Translations under genes and position numbers: made by a program | Shown: positions 10,336-22,239 of the stretch, one piece after another | Position numbering within the stretch: position 1 is the first letter of the stretch | Layout: every line of letters begins with the position of its first letter | The notes under the pieces: model-generated | The model's database searches: none | What the model saw: the letters and a program-made list of their open reading frames with translations, nothing else | Told to the model about the DNA's origin: nothing | DNA from: Lotus japonicus | Taxonomy: Eukaryota > Streptophyta > Magnoliopsida > Fabales > Fabaceae | Length of the DNA stretch: 64,000 nucleotides | Direction: 5' to 3' | NCBI RefSeq assembly: GCF_012489685.1 | Contig: NC_080044.1 | Location: 73,208,732-73,272,731 of the forward strand

Positions 10336-11067
10336 AATCTCATAAATAAAATGTATATATGTTCATTTATTTTAATTCCCGTCAAAATTTCATATTTTTA
10401 TATACATTTAACTTTAAACTTATGAAAAAAATCTAAAATTATATCAAAGTGTATTGTTTGTTATTTTCAAATTGAAAATATTCTAATATAAATGTTCTTC
10501 CGCGTGGAATATCTATTTTCACAATCAAATTAAAATGGTTATGTATATCTACTTTTAAAATTAACTAAAACTCTGGAAATATTACTAAAATTATATTCAA
10601 ATATTTTCTATAAGTTTCAACTTGAAAGTATTTTCATGCAAAATGTTCATCATGTGGGAGCTTTTTACTATATAATTAATAAATATAGAGTACATATGTT
10701 TATTTTTCTCTAATTCCTCGTGAGAGTCCTATAATCACAATCAAATTATAATGCTTATGTATATCTAATCTTAAATTATTTAAAAAATGTATGAAAAATT
10801 ACTAAAATTATATTAAAACATTTTATATTATTTTTAACTTGATAGTATTTTCATGCAAAATAATCTTAATGTAGGAGCTTTGACCTATTATTTTAGTATT
10901 TTTTATTCATTCCTTCATCTATATTCTCTTTCCTAATTTCTCTCCTTTGCTTTAACTCTCCACCTTTCTCTCAGCCAATCAAGTATTCTCTTCTCACATT
11001 TCAATACTCTTTTTTTTTTGTCGAATATTTTCAATACTCTTATTTGGGTCAACCTACGGTGGATGTT

Positions 11068-11281
11068 AGTATTGTTGGGCGAAACAAAGGATATGCTTTA
11101 AAATTTGGGGATAAAACTCCACATTACACTAAAGAGGAAACTACAGGTGGACCAAACACCACATCTTTTCACCTAAAACCTTAAGATATTAGGTGTATAA
11201 GTACTCACACTTATAAACCACTTAAACTTATTATTATCTTCCAATGTGGTACTTACTCACACTTAAATTCCCAACAAGTAT
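11068..11281. mobile_element. Solo LTR with 5-bp target duplication
   Basis: The unit 11073-11276 (204 bp) begins TGTTGGGCGAAAC and ends AATTCCCAACA. Exact 5-bp duplications AGTAT flank it (11068-11072, 11277-11281). No internal region or second LTR is present, so it is a solo LTR left by recombination. Confidence 0.85.
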
Positions 11282-13070
11282 ATCATACATAATATATCAG
11301 TAACCACAAAACTAAGTACATAGTATGGTGTGGAAAACATATTTTAGTGAAAAATGGCAACTATAACAACCTCAATTAATTGACCAAAAAAAAAACCTCA
11401 ATTATAACATTAGCTCTTACAGCAAAGCAGCGACCACACAGCCGTGGAAATCTTTTTCCTGCTTCTCAGCTTCAATATTCTGGACATATAAATTTGAAGC
11501 AAGTAAGTTAATTAATTATGTTTTTGAGCATGTGCAATCAAGTCGAAGAACATACCAAACCTACTATATATACACCTCACATGTATAACCCTAAAACTTG
11601 TTAATTCTTTTAACAAACTCTAGCACCTGCATGAGCGATTTATAAATTGAATTAAAGACAAAGTATAGCGTTTAAAGACATACATAATAACACTTTTCTG
11701 GAGCAATGGCATATCAGAGGCACAGAGCTATGATTGAGATAATCCAATGACATAGCACCATTTTATTTTAACATGGAATACTAAAAACATGGATAGGCAC
11801 AAAAAAATCAAACAACATGATGTCATTGTCAAGTATATATAGAATTACGCTGTAAAGAATGTTTTACGTATTGCTTTTAATCATCTCGTAAGACTCTCCT
11901 TATCCCCATAAAGCCTAGATGAAAATATAGGTTGTTAAGGACAAACCTCACGGTAACATCCGTTTATATATAGAGAGACTAACATAAATATGAAGAGAAA
12001 AGAAGCCATCCCTAAATGAAACCAAAAAAATCAATGAAATCACCCCTGAATATTGAGTATTGACCCAAATCACAACATAAGTAAATTAGAAAAAAAGACA
12101 CAATGATCAAACAAAAATTAACTTATGAAAAGTGAAAGAGAAAGTACAAATCGATAAATTGTTTGATATAGCAGAAAAGCTTGACCAATACTCCATGGGA
12201 TAGCCTAAATGCTAAGATATGACAAATATCCAATACTCAAGATCATAAAATAGCATATCATCCCTTGATTACTAAAAAATGTTTGAATTCATGTGATATA
12301 AATTATAATTACAAAAATATTTTTTTATCAAAATAAAGATAAAAAACAAACCTCTCCAAATTGATGAAAAGACAATTTTCAGAATTGGGTGACATGCTGG
12401 AAACACAAAGGAATAAAGTATATTTTGTTTGAAATCGCATATGAAAGTTATGGATCCAGAGAAAGAAATTAATGCTATTGGAGAAGTCACATTGAATAAA
12501 TAAAAATACACTAAGTTTTTCGCCTAAGACGACACCGCGACTCCTTTCCCCTTCAAAGTGCTTCTTCAGTGTCCCATCTTCAAAGGAAATCAAGAAGATT
12601 TGGGTCAAAACACCAACCCTACATTCAATGACTCACGCGGAAAGAAACTGGACACCGGCGAATCGAAAGAGAACCTGGACACCAAAATCAAATTTTAGCG
12701 AAATCAAATTCAAAGCAATTGTTTCACCTGGGCAACAAATAGAATATGTAGTTGGAGGATATGAAGGGGTTTCATGATTATGAGTAAAAATTGATTCACC
12801 TGGATAAAAAATGGCAATATTTGATTTATTTTTTACAAATTAGAGGCATCTTGGAGAGCATTGAACGTATTGAGGGATGGAAGACATTGGGAACAATTTT
12901 TTTGCCGTGAATAAGGTGGATTGAATAGAGGAATGTCAAGAATCAAAGAAAAAAATAATCACAGTAAGTCACGTGTGTAAAAATAGGTTAAGGGTCTGGG
13001 TGGTAAAATAATAAAGAGAATTGAAATTGAGTGTCATAGTCTGGAGAACAAGGACTCACATTTATATAAT
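11282..13070. other. Gene-free stretch between solo LTR and dispersed repeat
   Basis: No convincing gene is visible. The stretch 12515-12680 is less AT-rich than its surroundings and may be a captured or degraded gene piece, but no family is recognised. The plus strand at about 13040-13078 resembles, in reverse, the TATATAAATG start of some Helitron 5' ends. It could be the missing 5' end of the left Helitron, but the evidence is weak. Confidence 0.35.
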
Positions 13071-13076
13071 TGTATT

Positions 13077-13603
13077 CTCTACTCAGTTTCTCATTTATTT
13101 GGAATACACATGTAAAGTTCTAATGGGTTTTACTTGGAAAATTATTGTATTTCAGGATTCAATTAATTTAACCTAATGCTTAAGGAGGTGTATTTCCTAA
13201 CTAGGGAATTTGCTTCAAACCTTGGGCCAATAGGCCCAATACCTATCAGGATTTTAATCTCTACTCATGTGATAGTTGGGTGCCTCTCTCCCTATCCTAC
13301 AATAGTGGGAGCCTTTCTCACTGGGTCTCCTTTACCATCTTGAAAATAAATCAACTTTTAAGTTTGAAAACCCTTTATAATTGATTTCACTAACAAGCCC
13401 ACTTTGATTTTTGTTAAACGTAGATCATCTTGCTGACGAGAAAATTGATTATTTAGTAAGTATCCTAGTAGATTATAATTACAAGTAGAAAGGTATGCAA
13501 ATATTGAATGCACCGTGTTGATTAGAGCATCATATACTTTCTCTACTCAGTTTCTCATTTATTTGGAATACACATGAAAAGTTCTAATGGGTTTTACTTC
13601 GAA
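13077..13603. repeat. Dispersed repeat flanked by a local direct duplication
   Basis: A ~64-bp sequence starting TCTCTACTCAGTTTCTCATT is present at 13077-13140 and again at 13539-13602. Between them, 13143-13478 is about 330 bp of a dispersed repeat (TTGGGCCAATAGGCCCAATA; AGTGGGAGCCTTTCTCACTG; ATCATCTTGCTGACGAGAAA). A second copy lies at 62266-62573. The AGTGGGAGCC...CACTGGGTCTCCTTT portion resembles the 3' part of plant tRNA-derived SINEs. Confidence 0.7.
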
Positions 13604-13742
13604 ATATGAATTACTAATCTGACATTAATTGATAAAGTGAATCTGACATTTGTACAGAAAAAATCCAATACTGTACAACCGTAGAGTATAAGTCCAATAC
13701 CATACAGCGGCAAAATATAACATGTAACACGATAGGTAAAAC

Positions 13743-13839
13743 AAAATTGCCAATCCTAACAAGGATTGGACTTACAAACCGTCTATCAACAAAATTGCCA
13801 ATCCCTATTAGGGATTGGACTTACCAACCGTCTATCAAC
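13743..13839. repeat. Two-copy tandem repeat of about 48 bp
   Basis: Two adjacent units both begin AAAATTGCCAATCC and end CCGTCTATCAAC (13743-13790 and 13791-13839). Confidence 0.8.
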
Positions 13840-14542
13840 GCTCAATGCCAGCAACTCAGACCTCCACCACTCACTATCAGCTCAATGCCTATCATAGAAA
13901 AAGTGAATCACTATCAAGCAAAAAATATCAGACAAAAAATAGTATAGACCAATATAGAACAAAGTCTGAAAACGTTTACCATGGATGACGCTTGGGGACT
14001 CCAAGACGTCTACGGACTCTTCGAGGAGCTGCTGGACGTAAAAATATCTCAACTAGTTCAGTGAATCCAAACTGAAATAGTGTCCCTATGACTGTGGCTA
14101 TGAAACCCTTCATAAAGCGCTTGCAAATGCTACTGGCTACTGACAGCACCGCTGTTAAGAGACAGAACTCATCTAAGTCATTAGCATAGTGTAGAAAAAC
14201 AATCTAATCAAGCTTAACATATCATAAATAATGTGTGTAAATCATGCGCTGATCACCATATATAAACACGCATTCACATCATTGGGCATGTTGAGAATTC
14301 AAGTGTTCATATATATATTAAAAGTCTTGCATTGGGTAAAAATGAAAGTGTTATAAGTGAAAGAACTCATACATTCAATCCCCTAGCCTGTAATTTTGAA
14401 TAAGAGACGTGGTCTCCGATTCATAGTGAGGTATGTGTGTAGACTCAACTCAAGGCTGTGCCTATGATTCTAATCGCATGGACTAAAATAGGTGGTTAAT
14501 TTTGTTGAATTCTCTTGAGACTGCAGTTATGGTAAAGCAATA
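13840..14542. other. Region upstream of the 191-codon ORF
   Basis: No family is recognised. A short GC-richer reading frame starts at 13981 (MDDAWGLQDVYGLFEELLDV) and stops after 27 codons. It may be part of a lost exon or a retroelement trace. Just before the next ORF, a 4-codon upstream frame ends in TAATG, overlapping that ORF's start. Confidence 0.3.
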
Positions 14543-15118
14543 ATGGGAATTCTGAGAGCTTTTAGTCATTGCTACAGACCAATCAATGTCCAATGGAGAT
14601 GGAACTCATCAACTATGATGCCTGAGGAATACCCTAGTAAACAAAGAGTGCCATATTTTCCATGCAATGCCGAGGCATTTGAAATTCAGTATCAGGATAA
14701 TGAATACAAGGCAAACTTTAAAAGCCCCCATTTGGGATTCTCAAGAAGAGTACCATCCCCTGAAAGCATTAGTGTATATTCCAATTCATATCGAGGCCTC
14801 AATTCATTCGTTGATGATTGGGAGCTCAATTCCCCGATTTCGGTTGCCTCTTCACTTTGTCAAGAACCTGAGGCAAATTGTTCAGTTCATGATCATGCAC
14901 TTCCAGAACAAATTGTAGAACAAGATGACGATGATGATGAAGAAGAAGAAATTATGAGCTCCTATGTCATAGAAGTCAACTCCAGCCTCAGAAGGGAAGA
15001 TTGTGAACCATCATGCATTGATGAAGCAATTGCATGGGCCAAAGAGAAGTTTCAATCAGGAAGCTGTGATGAAGAATCAAGCATGAGAATTGTTGGAAGT
15101 GAGCAAACTATTTTTTAG
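14543..15118 (+). CDS. Uncharacterised acidic 191-residue protein
   Basis: This is a single uninterrupted frame of 191 codons (ATG 14543, TAG 15116). I do not recognise the family. The protein has no signal peptide or membrane span. It has a Ser/Pro-containing middle (SRRVPSPESISVYSNS; VDDWELNSPISVASSLC), a strongly acidic block (EQDDDDDEEEEI) and a C-terminal helix-like segment (CIDEAIAWAKEKFQSG). Regular codon use and such ordered composition inside transposon-rich, AT-rich DNA argue that it is or recently was a coding sequence. It may be a captured or duplicated exon rather than an independent gene. It converges on the FBD fragment 137 bp downstream. Confidence 0.5.
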   Translation: MGILRAFSHCYRPINVQWRWNSSTMMPEEYPSKQRVPYFPCNAEAFEIQYQDNEYKANFKSPHLGFSRRVPSPESISVYSNSYRGLNSFVDDWELNSPISVASSLCQEPEANCSVHDHALPEQIVEQDDDDDEEEEIMSSYVIEVNSSLRREDCEPSCIDEAIAWAKEKFQSGSCDEESSMRIVGSEQTIF

Positions 15119-15255
15119 AACAACAATTTTCTGATTTGCATAATCAGAGTCATAGTTCATGATGTCCTTCAAAATCACCAAAACCAGAATGCATTATAGG
15201 TAGAACTAATTACAAAGCAAATCTAGGAATAATTTCCTAAAACCAAGCATATCAA

Positions 15256-15660
15256 TTACTTGAATATAAGTTCACAGCTTGCAGGGGTTCTTGGGCACGA
15301 AGCTAATTCTGTTAACATTTCAAGCTTTTTCTCATAATTTGAGTCAGGCTTGCTGCAAATTGTGATGGCACGTAACGATGTAGAATTTTGCATAATATAC
15401 TTAGCAAATTTCATCTCAGATTCTTTGCTGGTGTAATTTTTAAGAAAACACTTCCTGAACTGTGAAGAAAACCATTCAGGAATACAATGTGGGTATGTCC
15501 AATCCTCATTAATATCTTTAGCAAAGTATTGACAAAACTTTGCAGCATAGGGCAATGACTAAGCATATCAAGCACCGCATTCCATCTAATCCTATCTCCA
15601 TAGATGAGTTCCTTATGAATTAAATTGGGAAACATAGGAATGTATTCATTACACATTTAC
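15256..15660 (-). pseudogene. F-box/FBD/LRR protein, C-terminal fragment
   Basis: On the minus strand, CNEYIPMFPNLIHKELIYGD leads to WNAVLDMLSHCPMLQSFV. After a frameshift near 15530 it continues as KDINEDWTYPHCIPEWFSSQ, FRKCFLKNY, MKFAKYIMQNSTSLRAITIC and ELASCPRTPASCELIFK, then a stop at 15256. This is the FBD domain that closes plant F-box/LRR proteins; intact family members are about 350-450 residues and act as substrate receptors of SCF ubiquitin ligases. Only the last exon is present, with an acceptor-like TTGCAG at its start, and one frameshift. It is therefore a pseudogene fragment, lying just outside the Helitron 5' end at 15737. Confidence 0.8.
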
Positions 15661-15971
15661 ACTGCAAGATCTGATCGAGCAAACTATTGAAATAGGTGAT
15701 TGTCTCAACAAAAAAGTCTCAGCCAAAGTTAACACATCTAAATAGTATATAAAAGAGAACCTAAAAGATGGCAAGTTTTGACACTTGGCAAGCAATGAAT
15801 GAGGTTTCAGCAATTTTTCCATGATTAAAAAAAATCAAAAAGAAAATTTTATTACCACTTTTGGAAACTTGAAAGTGGCATCTTTGCTAATTGTTTTTTT
15901 ATCTAAGGGTAGCCATGTAATAGCACCTGCAATTTATTTTATTTTCGAAATATTTTTTACCCAAATTTGAC

Positions 15972-16279
15972 TACTCCCTCCGGTCCTATTTATAAGCATG
16001 AAAGAGAAGAAAAATCTTGGTCCTTTTTATAAGAATCAAATGAAAGTTTGAGCTATATTAATTATTTTTTTCCAATGATGCCCTTATTAATTCTAACTTG
16101 TAAAATGTGTCTCATTAATTATTATTTCTCTTTCCCACTTTCCAACACTAATAATAAAGGGTAATTTTGGAAGTTTATTTTGATTCAAGACATATTTAAT
16201 GCATTTATCTAGTTTAACTACATTTCTTAAACTATGTGAATTTTTTTTTTGCTGCTTATAAATAGGACCGGAGGGAGTA
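15972..16279. mobile_element. Stowaway-like (Tc1/mariner) MITE
   Basis: The element 15974-16277 (304 bp) has termini CTCCCTCCGGTCCTATTTAT on both strands and a TA duplication at each edge. It is non-autonomous. Confidence 0.9.
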
Positions 16280-16796
16280 ACATTCATTTTTGATTCACAT
16301 TAATTATCCACTACATTCAATATTGATTCACATTAATTATCCACTACCTACTTCTAATCCAATCATATTTTTTCGGTTGAACAATTTTAACCATGTTTTT
16401 ATCTATAATAAAAACCACCTAATTGGTGGCCAATCAGTTTTAAGCATTGTTAACCCCTCTTTTAAACCTCTTTAATATCCTTCTGATTTCTTTTCTTTTT
16501 TACGTGCCTTTCTCCTTAATACCTCTTTGCATTCTAATTTCCCATTGTTGAAAAATAACTACAAACTATAGCCTACTAATCTCACCAGTAAAAAAAAGGA
16601 TAATTGAATACCTTATCATTTTGTTTTCATTCACATGCATAATCATGGCCTTGGAAAAAAATCTAATCACATTAATTCTCTACATTCCCAAAACGTGTTT
16701 TCAAAATTGTATTCAATTTTTTTTTTGATACTCTCACTTATTATTTTGATTGGTTTCTTTTGCCAACCTAATGTGATAGAATTCATGAGGCTTCAC

Positions 16797-16805
16797 CTAT
16801 AAATA
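16797..16805 (+). promoter_or_regulatory. TATA-like element conserved in both Helitron copies
   Basis: CTATAAATA occurs here and at 20905 in the second copy, each about 30-40 bases after a TTTTGCCAACC motif. Its conservation between two diverged copies suggests a promoter carried by the element. Confidence 0.35.
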
Positions 16806-17099
16806 ACACAAGAATTTTCATCCAAAACATAAAACCTTCTTTCTCAATCTACTCTGCGTTTTCTCCCTATTGCAATTGCCCCTTTTACACATATTAGGCA
16901 TACTATAAAAGGTAGTGTGTGGAGTGATAAAGTGTTCCATATCCAATTCAACTTATCTTTCGTTTCCTGTGTTTTTAGTTGCAGATTACCTTTAACTATG
17001 GTAGCACTAATTTCTTCGTGGGTTTTTTGGTTATAGGTTCTGCGAGGATGAATCACATTGAAGAATTTAGGTAATCCTCACCCTCTCAGCCATTACGGA

Positions 17100-18960
17100 A
17101 GTAGCATCCCCTGACTGTGCTCTTTCTTCATCCTTATCTTCCCAAGGTTGTCATCTTTATTTTTTTGTGTTCTAATTTTTTGTTTTCATTTGTTGTGTGT
17201 ATAATGATCTGAAAAGGTTGTAAAGAAAGATAGATAGTGCCTTAGGGAGACATGGCCTTTAATTGTTAGAAGAGAATAGTAGCATAAGAAGAATGTTGCA
17301 GCAGAAGAAAAATATTTTGGTAGGTTTAATTATTCTTTAATTAACTCTTCATCTTCCCTTTTCTAATAGGTTTATTTTCTCAGCAGGCTAGACTTTTCTA
17401 ATCAACTCTTCATCCTTTCCTTTGATAATAGCATATCATTTTTGTTTGGGCGTGTATTGGATATACTATTACTGGAACTCTATTCATTGATGTACCATTA
17501 TTGATTCTGCATCTGATTTCTCATTACAAAGGTAAGCTCTTTTCATATAACACTTTCTGTTGTTGTATTTGGAGCATTGTTATTGTATAATGGAAAGAGT
17601 GATTTTAATCTGAATCACTTCTCTTTTTTGACAATATTAACTTTCTTTGTTCCTCTTTACTTTATCTGAATCTTTTCTCTCTCAAACCCTCATCAAGATT
17701 TATAAATGAAACTCCATTATCAAACTAGGACGCTCTCCATTGATGTGCTTGGTGCTGGGCATCTAGCTAAGAAGTGGACATTTCTGGCAATTTTCAATGC
17801 ATACCAACATGTTTAACAGTTCTATGTTTGTGTTTAATGAAGGATGACCTTTGTGTAGCATGTTAAGTGCTAGAACTATTGATAGAGAATTCTGTCACTA
17901 TTATTTACTTCATGTTTGTCATCAAAACTAATGTAGATCTAATTTGTTTATGTAGTAGTACAAAGTTATTCAAGCTACATGTTATCGTTTGTTGGCAGAA
18001 CTATGTGAATCTGGTGTATCCTTTTTCACTTCTTTTGTGTGAATTTAAAGTTTGATAACATGAACTATGGTATGTGACCAGTGAAATGTGCTATTTACCA
18101 ATATGCTCTCATTCTTATGTTGCTTATATTATCAGTAATTAATTCATGGGTTTTACAAAAGATCTTGTCTAAGGGGTCCTCCACACATAAATCTTCTCAT
18201 TATCCCAACCTAGAGTACCTGTATGTGTAGTGAGTCCTTATTCTTCCAAGTTTTTGAAAGTGTCTTGAGGACTTTCTAGCAGCACTTTCCCAGCAATTAT
18301 TTTCTTCATTCTTTTGTGTTTATTTTTCTGCTTTCTTTGTTTCTTTTAAAATAGTGACATGTGATTTCAATTTTTTCTTTTCCTTTTGTTCAGCATCCAA
18401 GAAAGTTGGCTATTGGAGAAGACTTTCATTATTAATCTACACTGTGAGACTCAGCACATAAATAATACGCTGAAAAAATCTACCTCAAGCAATGGCTATG
18501 AGGATGACCATGCACGTCTATTCATATTCTCCTTATTATTATTTTAGTCAACATTTGAAACAGAAACTAGGTGATGTTTTTAGGTGCAAGAGCCAATTCG
18601 CCTCACAATATATTTATGTTTGCGCAGAAAAATTACTGTCCTTTTATTTTTTGTTATTTAAATAAATTTAGGGTTTAAATATGGATGTGTGTCATTTTAA
18701 TGAAATCGGGGAAAATATGACATGTGTGTCTTTTTATTTTTTTTATGCAAATGATGATTGAAATTTATAAGTAATATCTCTCTTCCTAATGATCTCTGTT
18801 TGTAATACATGTACCATTGCACCTTTCTGGAGTTATTCTCCAGCCTTAATATATGAATCTCTTTCTCTTGCAAAAAAAATGGTATTATAGCTCATGGGTG
18901 GAAAAATATGACGAGAGACCGAGTTATAAGATTTAATTGAAAGTTTATCATTATACAAAC
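17100..18960. other. Helitron interior without recognised gene
   Basis: Low-complexity, T-rich plus strand with pyrimidine tracts and many intron-like junctions. I found no protein family. It may be transcribed noncoding or captured intron/UTR sequence. Confidence 0.35.
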
Positions 18961-19771
18961 TACCAAAATAGGAGGATCATTCCATGAGAGTCGGTGCATT
19001 GAATAGAAAAATAAGTTTTGATAAAATTTATAAGTCTAAAATTTAATATAATGTTTTTTTAACCACAATATCATGTTAGAAGTGTTTAATTACAGTTACA
19101 GTTATTTATGTTTGATTACATGAGGAGCAATGCTATACATGTAAATAATTTTCATTTTAAATCTAAAATTAAAAATATACTTTCAGTATTTTTAATAAGT
19201 TTTTTTATAATTAATTTAGAAGTATATATATATATATATATTATCTAAGTATGATTATTTGACGATGAAAATGTCATGATTAAAACATATTAATATATAT
19301 AGTATGTATATATATTTTTATTTAAATTACTTGATTACAATAAGAGATTAGAAATGTTAAGATATACACGGTAAAAAGTTCCCACGAGAGGCATATTTTA
19401 CATGAATATAGTTTCATATCAAAACTAATTTATAAATTTATTCTATTATAGTTTTTTTACTTTTCCATAATTTTATATATGAAAGTATGATAATTTGATG
19501 ATGAAAATATGACGTACGAAGATTAGAAAACATTAATACATATATAATTGATATTATTTATATTTAAATTACAAGGTTAAAAGCTACCACGGGAAGAAAT
19601 ATTTTACATGAAAATATTTTCACATAAAAAATAATTTTAATAAGATTTCATTTGTTTACATTATATTTTCATGCTAAATTTGTATTACATAGCAATATAT
19701 TCCACATTCATTTTTTTTTAGAAATTACAAGGGTAAAAACTCTCACGAGGAGGAACATTTTAACAAGAAAA
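18960..19771 (+). repeat. Tandem repeats ahead of the second Helitron 5' end
   Basis: Related blocks (GTTAAAAGCTACCACGGGAA-type followed by ACATTTTACATGAAAATA) start near 19372, 19573 and 19730, i.e. a spacing of about 200 and 155 bp. They match, in the same orientation, blocks at 22327-22690 and 23240-24440, and in inverse orientation the left arm. Confidence 0.6.
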
Positions 19772-20904
19772 TCTAAATACAATATAAAAGAGAACCTAGA
19801 AGATGGAAAGTATTGACACTTGGCAAGCATTAGGATAGGTTTCAAGCATTTTTCCAAGAATAAAATAAATCAAAAAGAATATGTTAATTCCACTTTTGGA
19901 AACTTTGGGATGGCTCATTTGATATTTGCAATTTTATTGAAGGGTAAGCATGTAATAGACCATCTAATTCATTTATATTTTGATTTTTTTAAATTGATAT
20001 ATATCTCATATTAATGACTATCCATATTTTGTCCCCCACTACCAAAATCTGAACCAATCATCTTTTTTCTTAAAAAAAATTTAAATAATTATTATCTTCC
20101 TTTTATAAACCACCTTCATCATTCACCAATGAAAAAGAATTTTGAAGGAAAGTGATATGACATTAATAACGGCTGAAGATTTAGATGAAGCAGCTCACAA
20201 AGCAGTGAAAGCCATTAACAAATGAAGGGTTACTTCTGTTCAAATTCCAAAATCACTTTAATTACACCATTATTTTTTGTGTTAAAACTTACTGACGAGA
20301 AAGAAATTCTTGCGGCAAATCATGGAAGCCGCAGTGGTTATCAAAGCATTTCCAATAAGTTAATGCTTTTCAAATTGTGTTGATGCACATGGTTGATATT
20401 TGGTTCTTTTAACACTTCAAGATACCGACCCTTTTTCTTTTTTTTTTTGGATACCGACCCTTTCTGGTTGTTCCTGGTTTAGTTCTCTTTAACCTTTATA
20501 CGAATAACTTGGAAATAGTGCTTCATTAAGCGGCCAAAATTGTAGCTTTTTAATTGAGGATTTTCAATTTTGAATATTCATTTGGGAGTTTCAAAAAAAA
20601 AAATTAAATGTATTTATAGCCAATTTGTATTCTACCTATTTCCATTCTGAACTATAACTATCTACATTTTTTGATAATTAAAAAAAATTATTGCCTCCCA
20701 ATTTCACCAATGAAATTAGGTGAAATCAAAACTTCTTATCATTATTCATTCACATGCTTATTGTTAGTCTTGAAAAGAATTCCAATGCCATAATTTATCT
20801 TTATTTCCTCTTCAATTTTCAACAAATTGTGCTAAAATATTTAGATTATATCATAGATTGTGTTTATTGGTTAATTTTGCCAACCCTTACATATTTGGCT
20901 TCTA

Positions 20905-21294
20905 CTATAAATAAGATGAGTTTGGCCCCAAATAATCAACCCTCTCCATCTTCATGAAACTTCGATAGGAAGGTGGTTCCGGCCGAAGATGAAGTAGAAT
21001 GGTGATCGCGAATGGCACGGTGTTGGCGGCGATGGTTCCGACTAAAACTCCAAGGACGCAGCTGGCTAGGGAGCAAGTCAGAGGTGGTTTGTAGTTCATC
21101 TTTACGGCGACCATTCCGCTGCGTAGTGGAGGTGATGCAGCCCATGATGGTGTGTGTTGGCCGCGGCTTCTGGTTCGATTTCGGCTGAAGGTTTCAGCGA
21201 TGACTTCAAAAAGCGGCGACAACTTTGATGTGCTCCGATGGTGGAATTCATAGCACGAATGAGGCTGCTGATTTGAAAGTGGTTCAAGGCTCAA
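20905..21294 (-). other. GC-rich, coding-like insert inside the Helitron
   Basis: A 129-codon frame without stops spans this stretch on the minus strand, much richer in GC than its surroundings. A hydrophobic segment (LASCVLGVLVGTIAANTVPF followed by AITILLHLR) could be a membrane span. No family is recognised. The sister copy at 16.8-17.0 kb lacks about 0.85 kb here, so this looks like a piece of host gene acquired by one copy. An overlapping frame is also open, so the true frame is not certain. Confidence 0.35.
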
Positions 21295-22239
21295 TAATTC
21301 CTTCTAATTTCATTAAGACAAGTTGGCTGATGATTAAACTTGAGGGACCTTGCTGATGTATGTAGCTGTGTGGTAATATAATGTCCAAGTAGAATACTCA
21401 ACTACCATAGTCCGCTAAGTTTTCAATTTTTCCTTTTGCCTATATGTAGTGATGATAACAAATGTAGTGACATTTTTCTTTGGGTTTATATTGATTCTTT
21501 CTGTTTGCATAAGAGGGAATAAGCACATATGGTTCTCAAAAGCACTGCAAGGTAAATAAGAAGAATGTGAAAGAAATAATGTTGAGTGCTATACCAATTT
21601 CCTCAGCAGCATCAGTGAATATAGGAAAGTTTATCAAAGAATATAACACTTCTAATTCTTTCTGTTGTGAATTTTCAAAGAATTGTGTTTGCTCTTATTT
21701 CACACTGTGTAATTGGGAATGCAAAGAAAGGGGATAAAACAGCTGATGATGTTGGCCATTGCTTCCATCAATGACTAATCTTATCAGTGATTTTATTTTT
21801 TGGGACAATATATCTGACTGTTTTGCAGGACTTGGACAATTTCTTTGATGTTTTTAATTATTCCTAAATTTTTGTTTTCTGTAGTTTTGTTAAATTTTGA
21901 TTTAATGTGCTTTCTTTGTCTCAATTCTATGGTCATCCTATTTTTTTGAAGTTTTTCCCTACCTTCAAAGTAGCACTAATTTTCTGTCTAATAGATGATA
22001 CAGGTTCTGCGAGAATGAATTAAAAAAATTATGTAAAGATATCAACGGGGATAATGTTGTAGTTGAAGTTTAGAGGGAGTTATGACTATCATTGTATGTT
22101 ACTAATGTGATATGGTGATTGATATTCAAAAATATGTTTAACGGTTGTGGTAGAAAAGTATCATGATAGTGGAGCATGAATGTATATAGACGAACTAAAT
22201 TTATTGGAATTTTTTTTCAAGTTAAAACTTATATCGTAA

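Larger units (their letters stand above)
8950..10880 (-). repeat. Degenerate tandem repeats in the left Helitron arm
   Basis: Units of roughly 210-320 bp carry a recognisable core (CCCCGTGAGA...TCACAATCAAATTA...CTTAAAATTATTTAAAA). Copies start near 8963, 9281, 9589, 9802, 10498 and 10715. The fourth interval is lengthened by the nested MITEs at 9985-10330. Interleaved blocks contain TTTCAACTTAAAGTATTTTC and CATGCAAAATGTTC. Reverse-complement relatives occur at 18960-19770 and 23220-24440. Confidence 0.7.
15737..19771 (+). mobile_element. Helitron copy with 5' end, no separate 3' end found
   Basis: At 15737 a segment starts TCTAAATA after an A and continues TATAAAAGAGAACCTA, AAGATGGCAAG, TTGACACTTGGCAAGCA. 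The same start occurs at 19772, also after A, and similarity continues in patches for over 1 kb (for example CCACTTTTGGAAACTT; CATTCACATGC; GCCAAC; TATAAATA; GTAGCACTAATTT; GGTTCTGCGAG). A 5' TC after A is what Helitrons show. No hairpin-CTRR end was found before 19772, so this copy appears truncated or continuous with the next. A Stowaway MITE is inserted at 15974. Confidence 0.55.
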
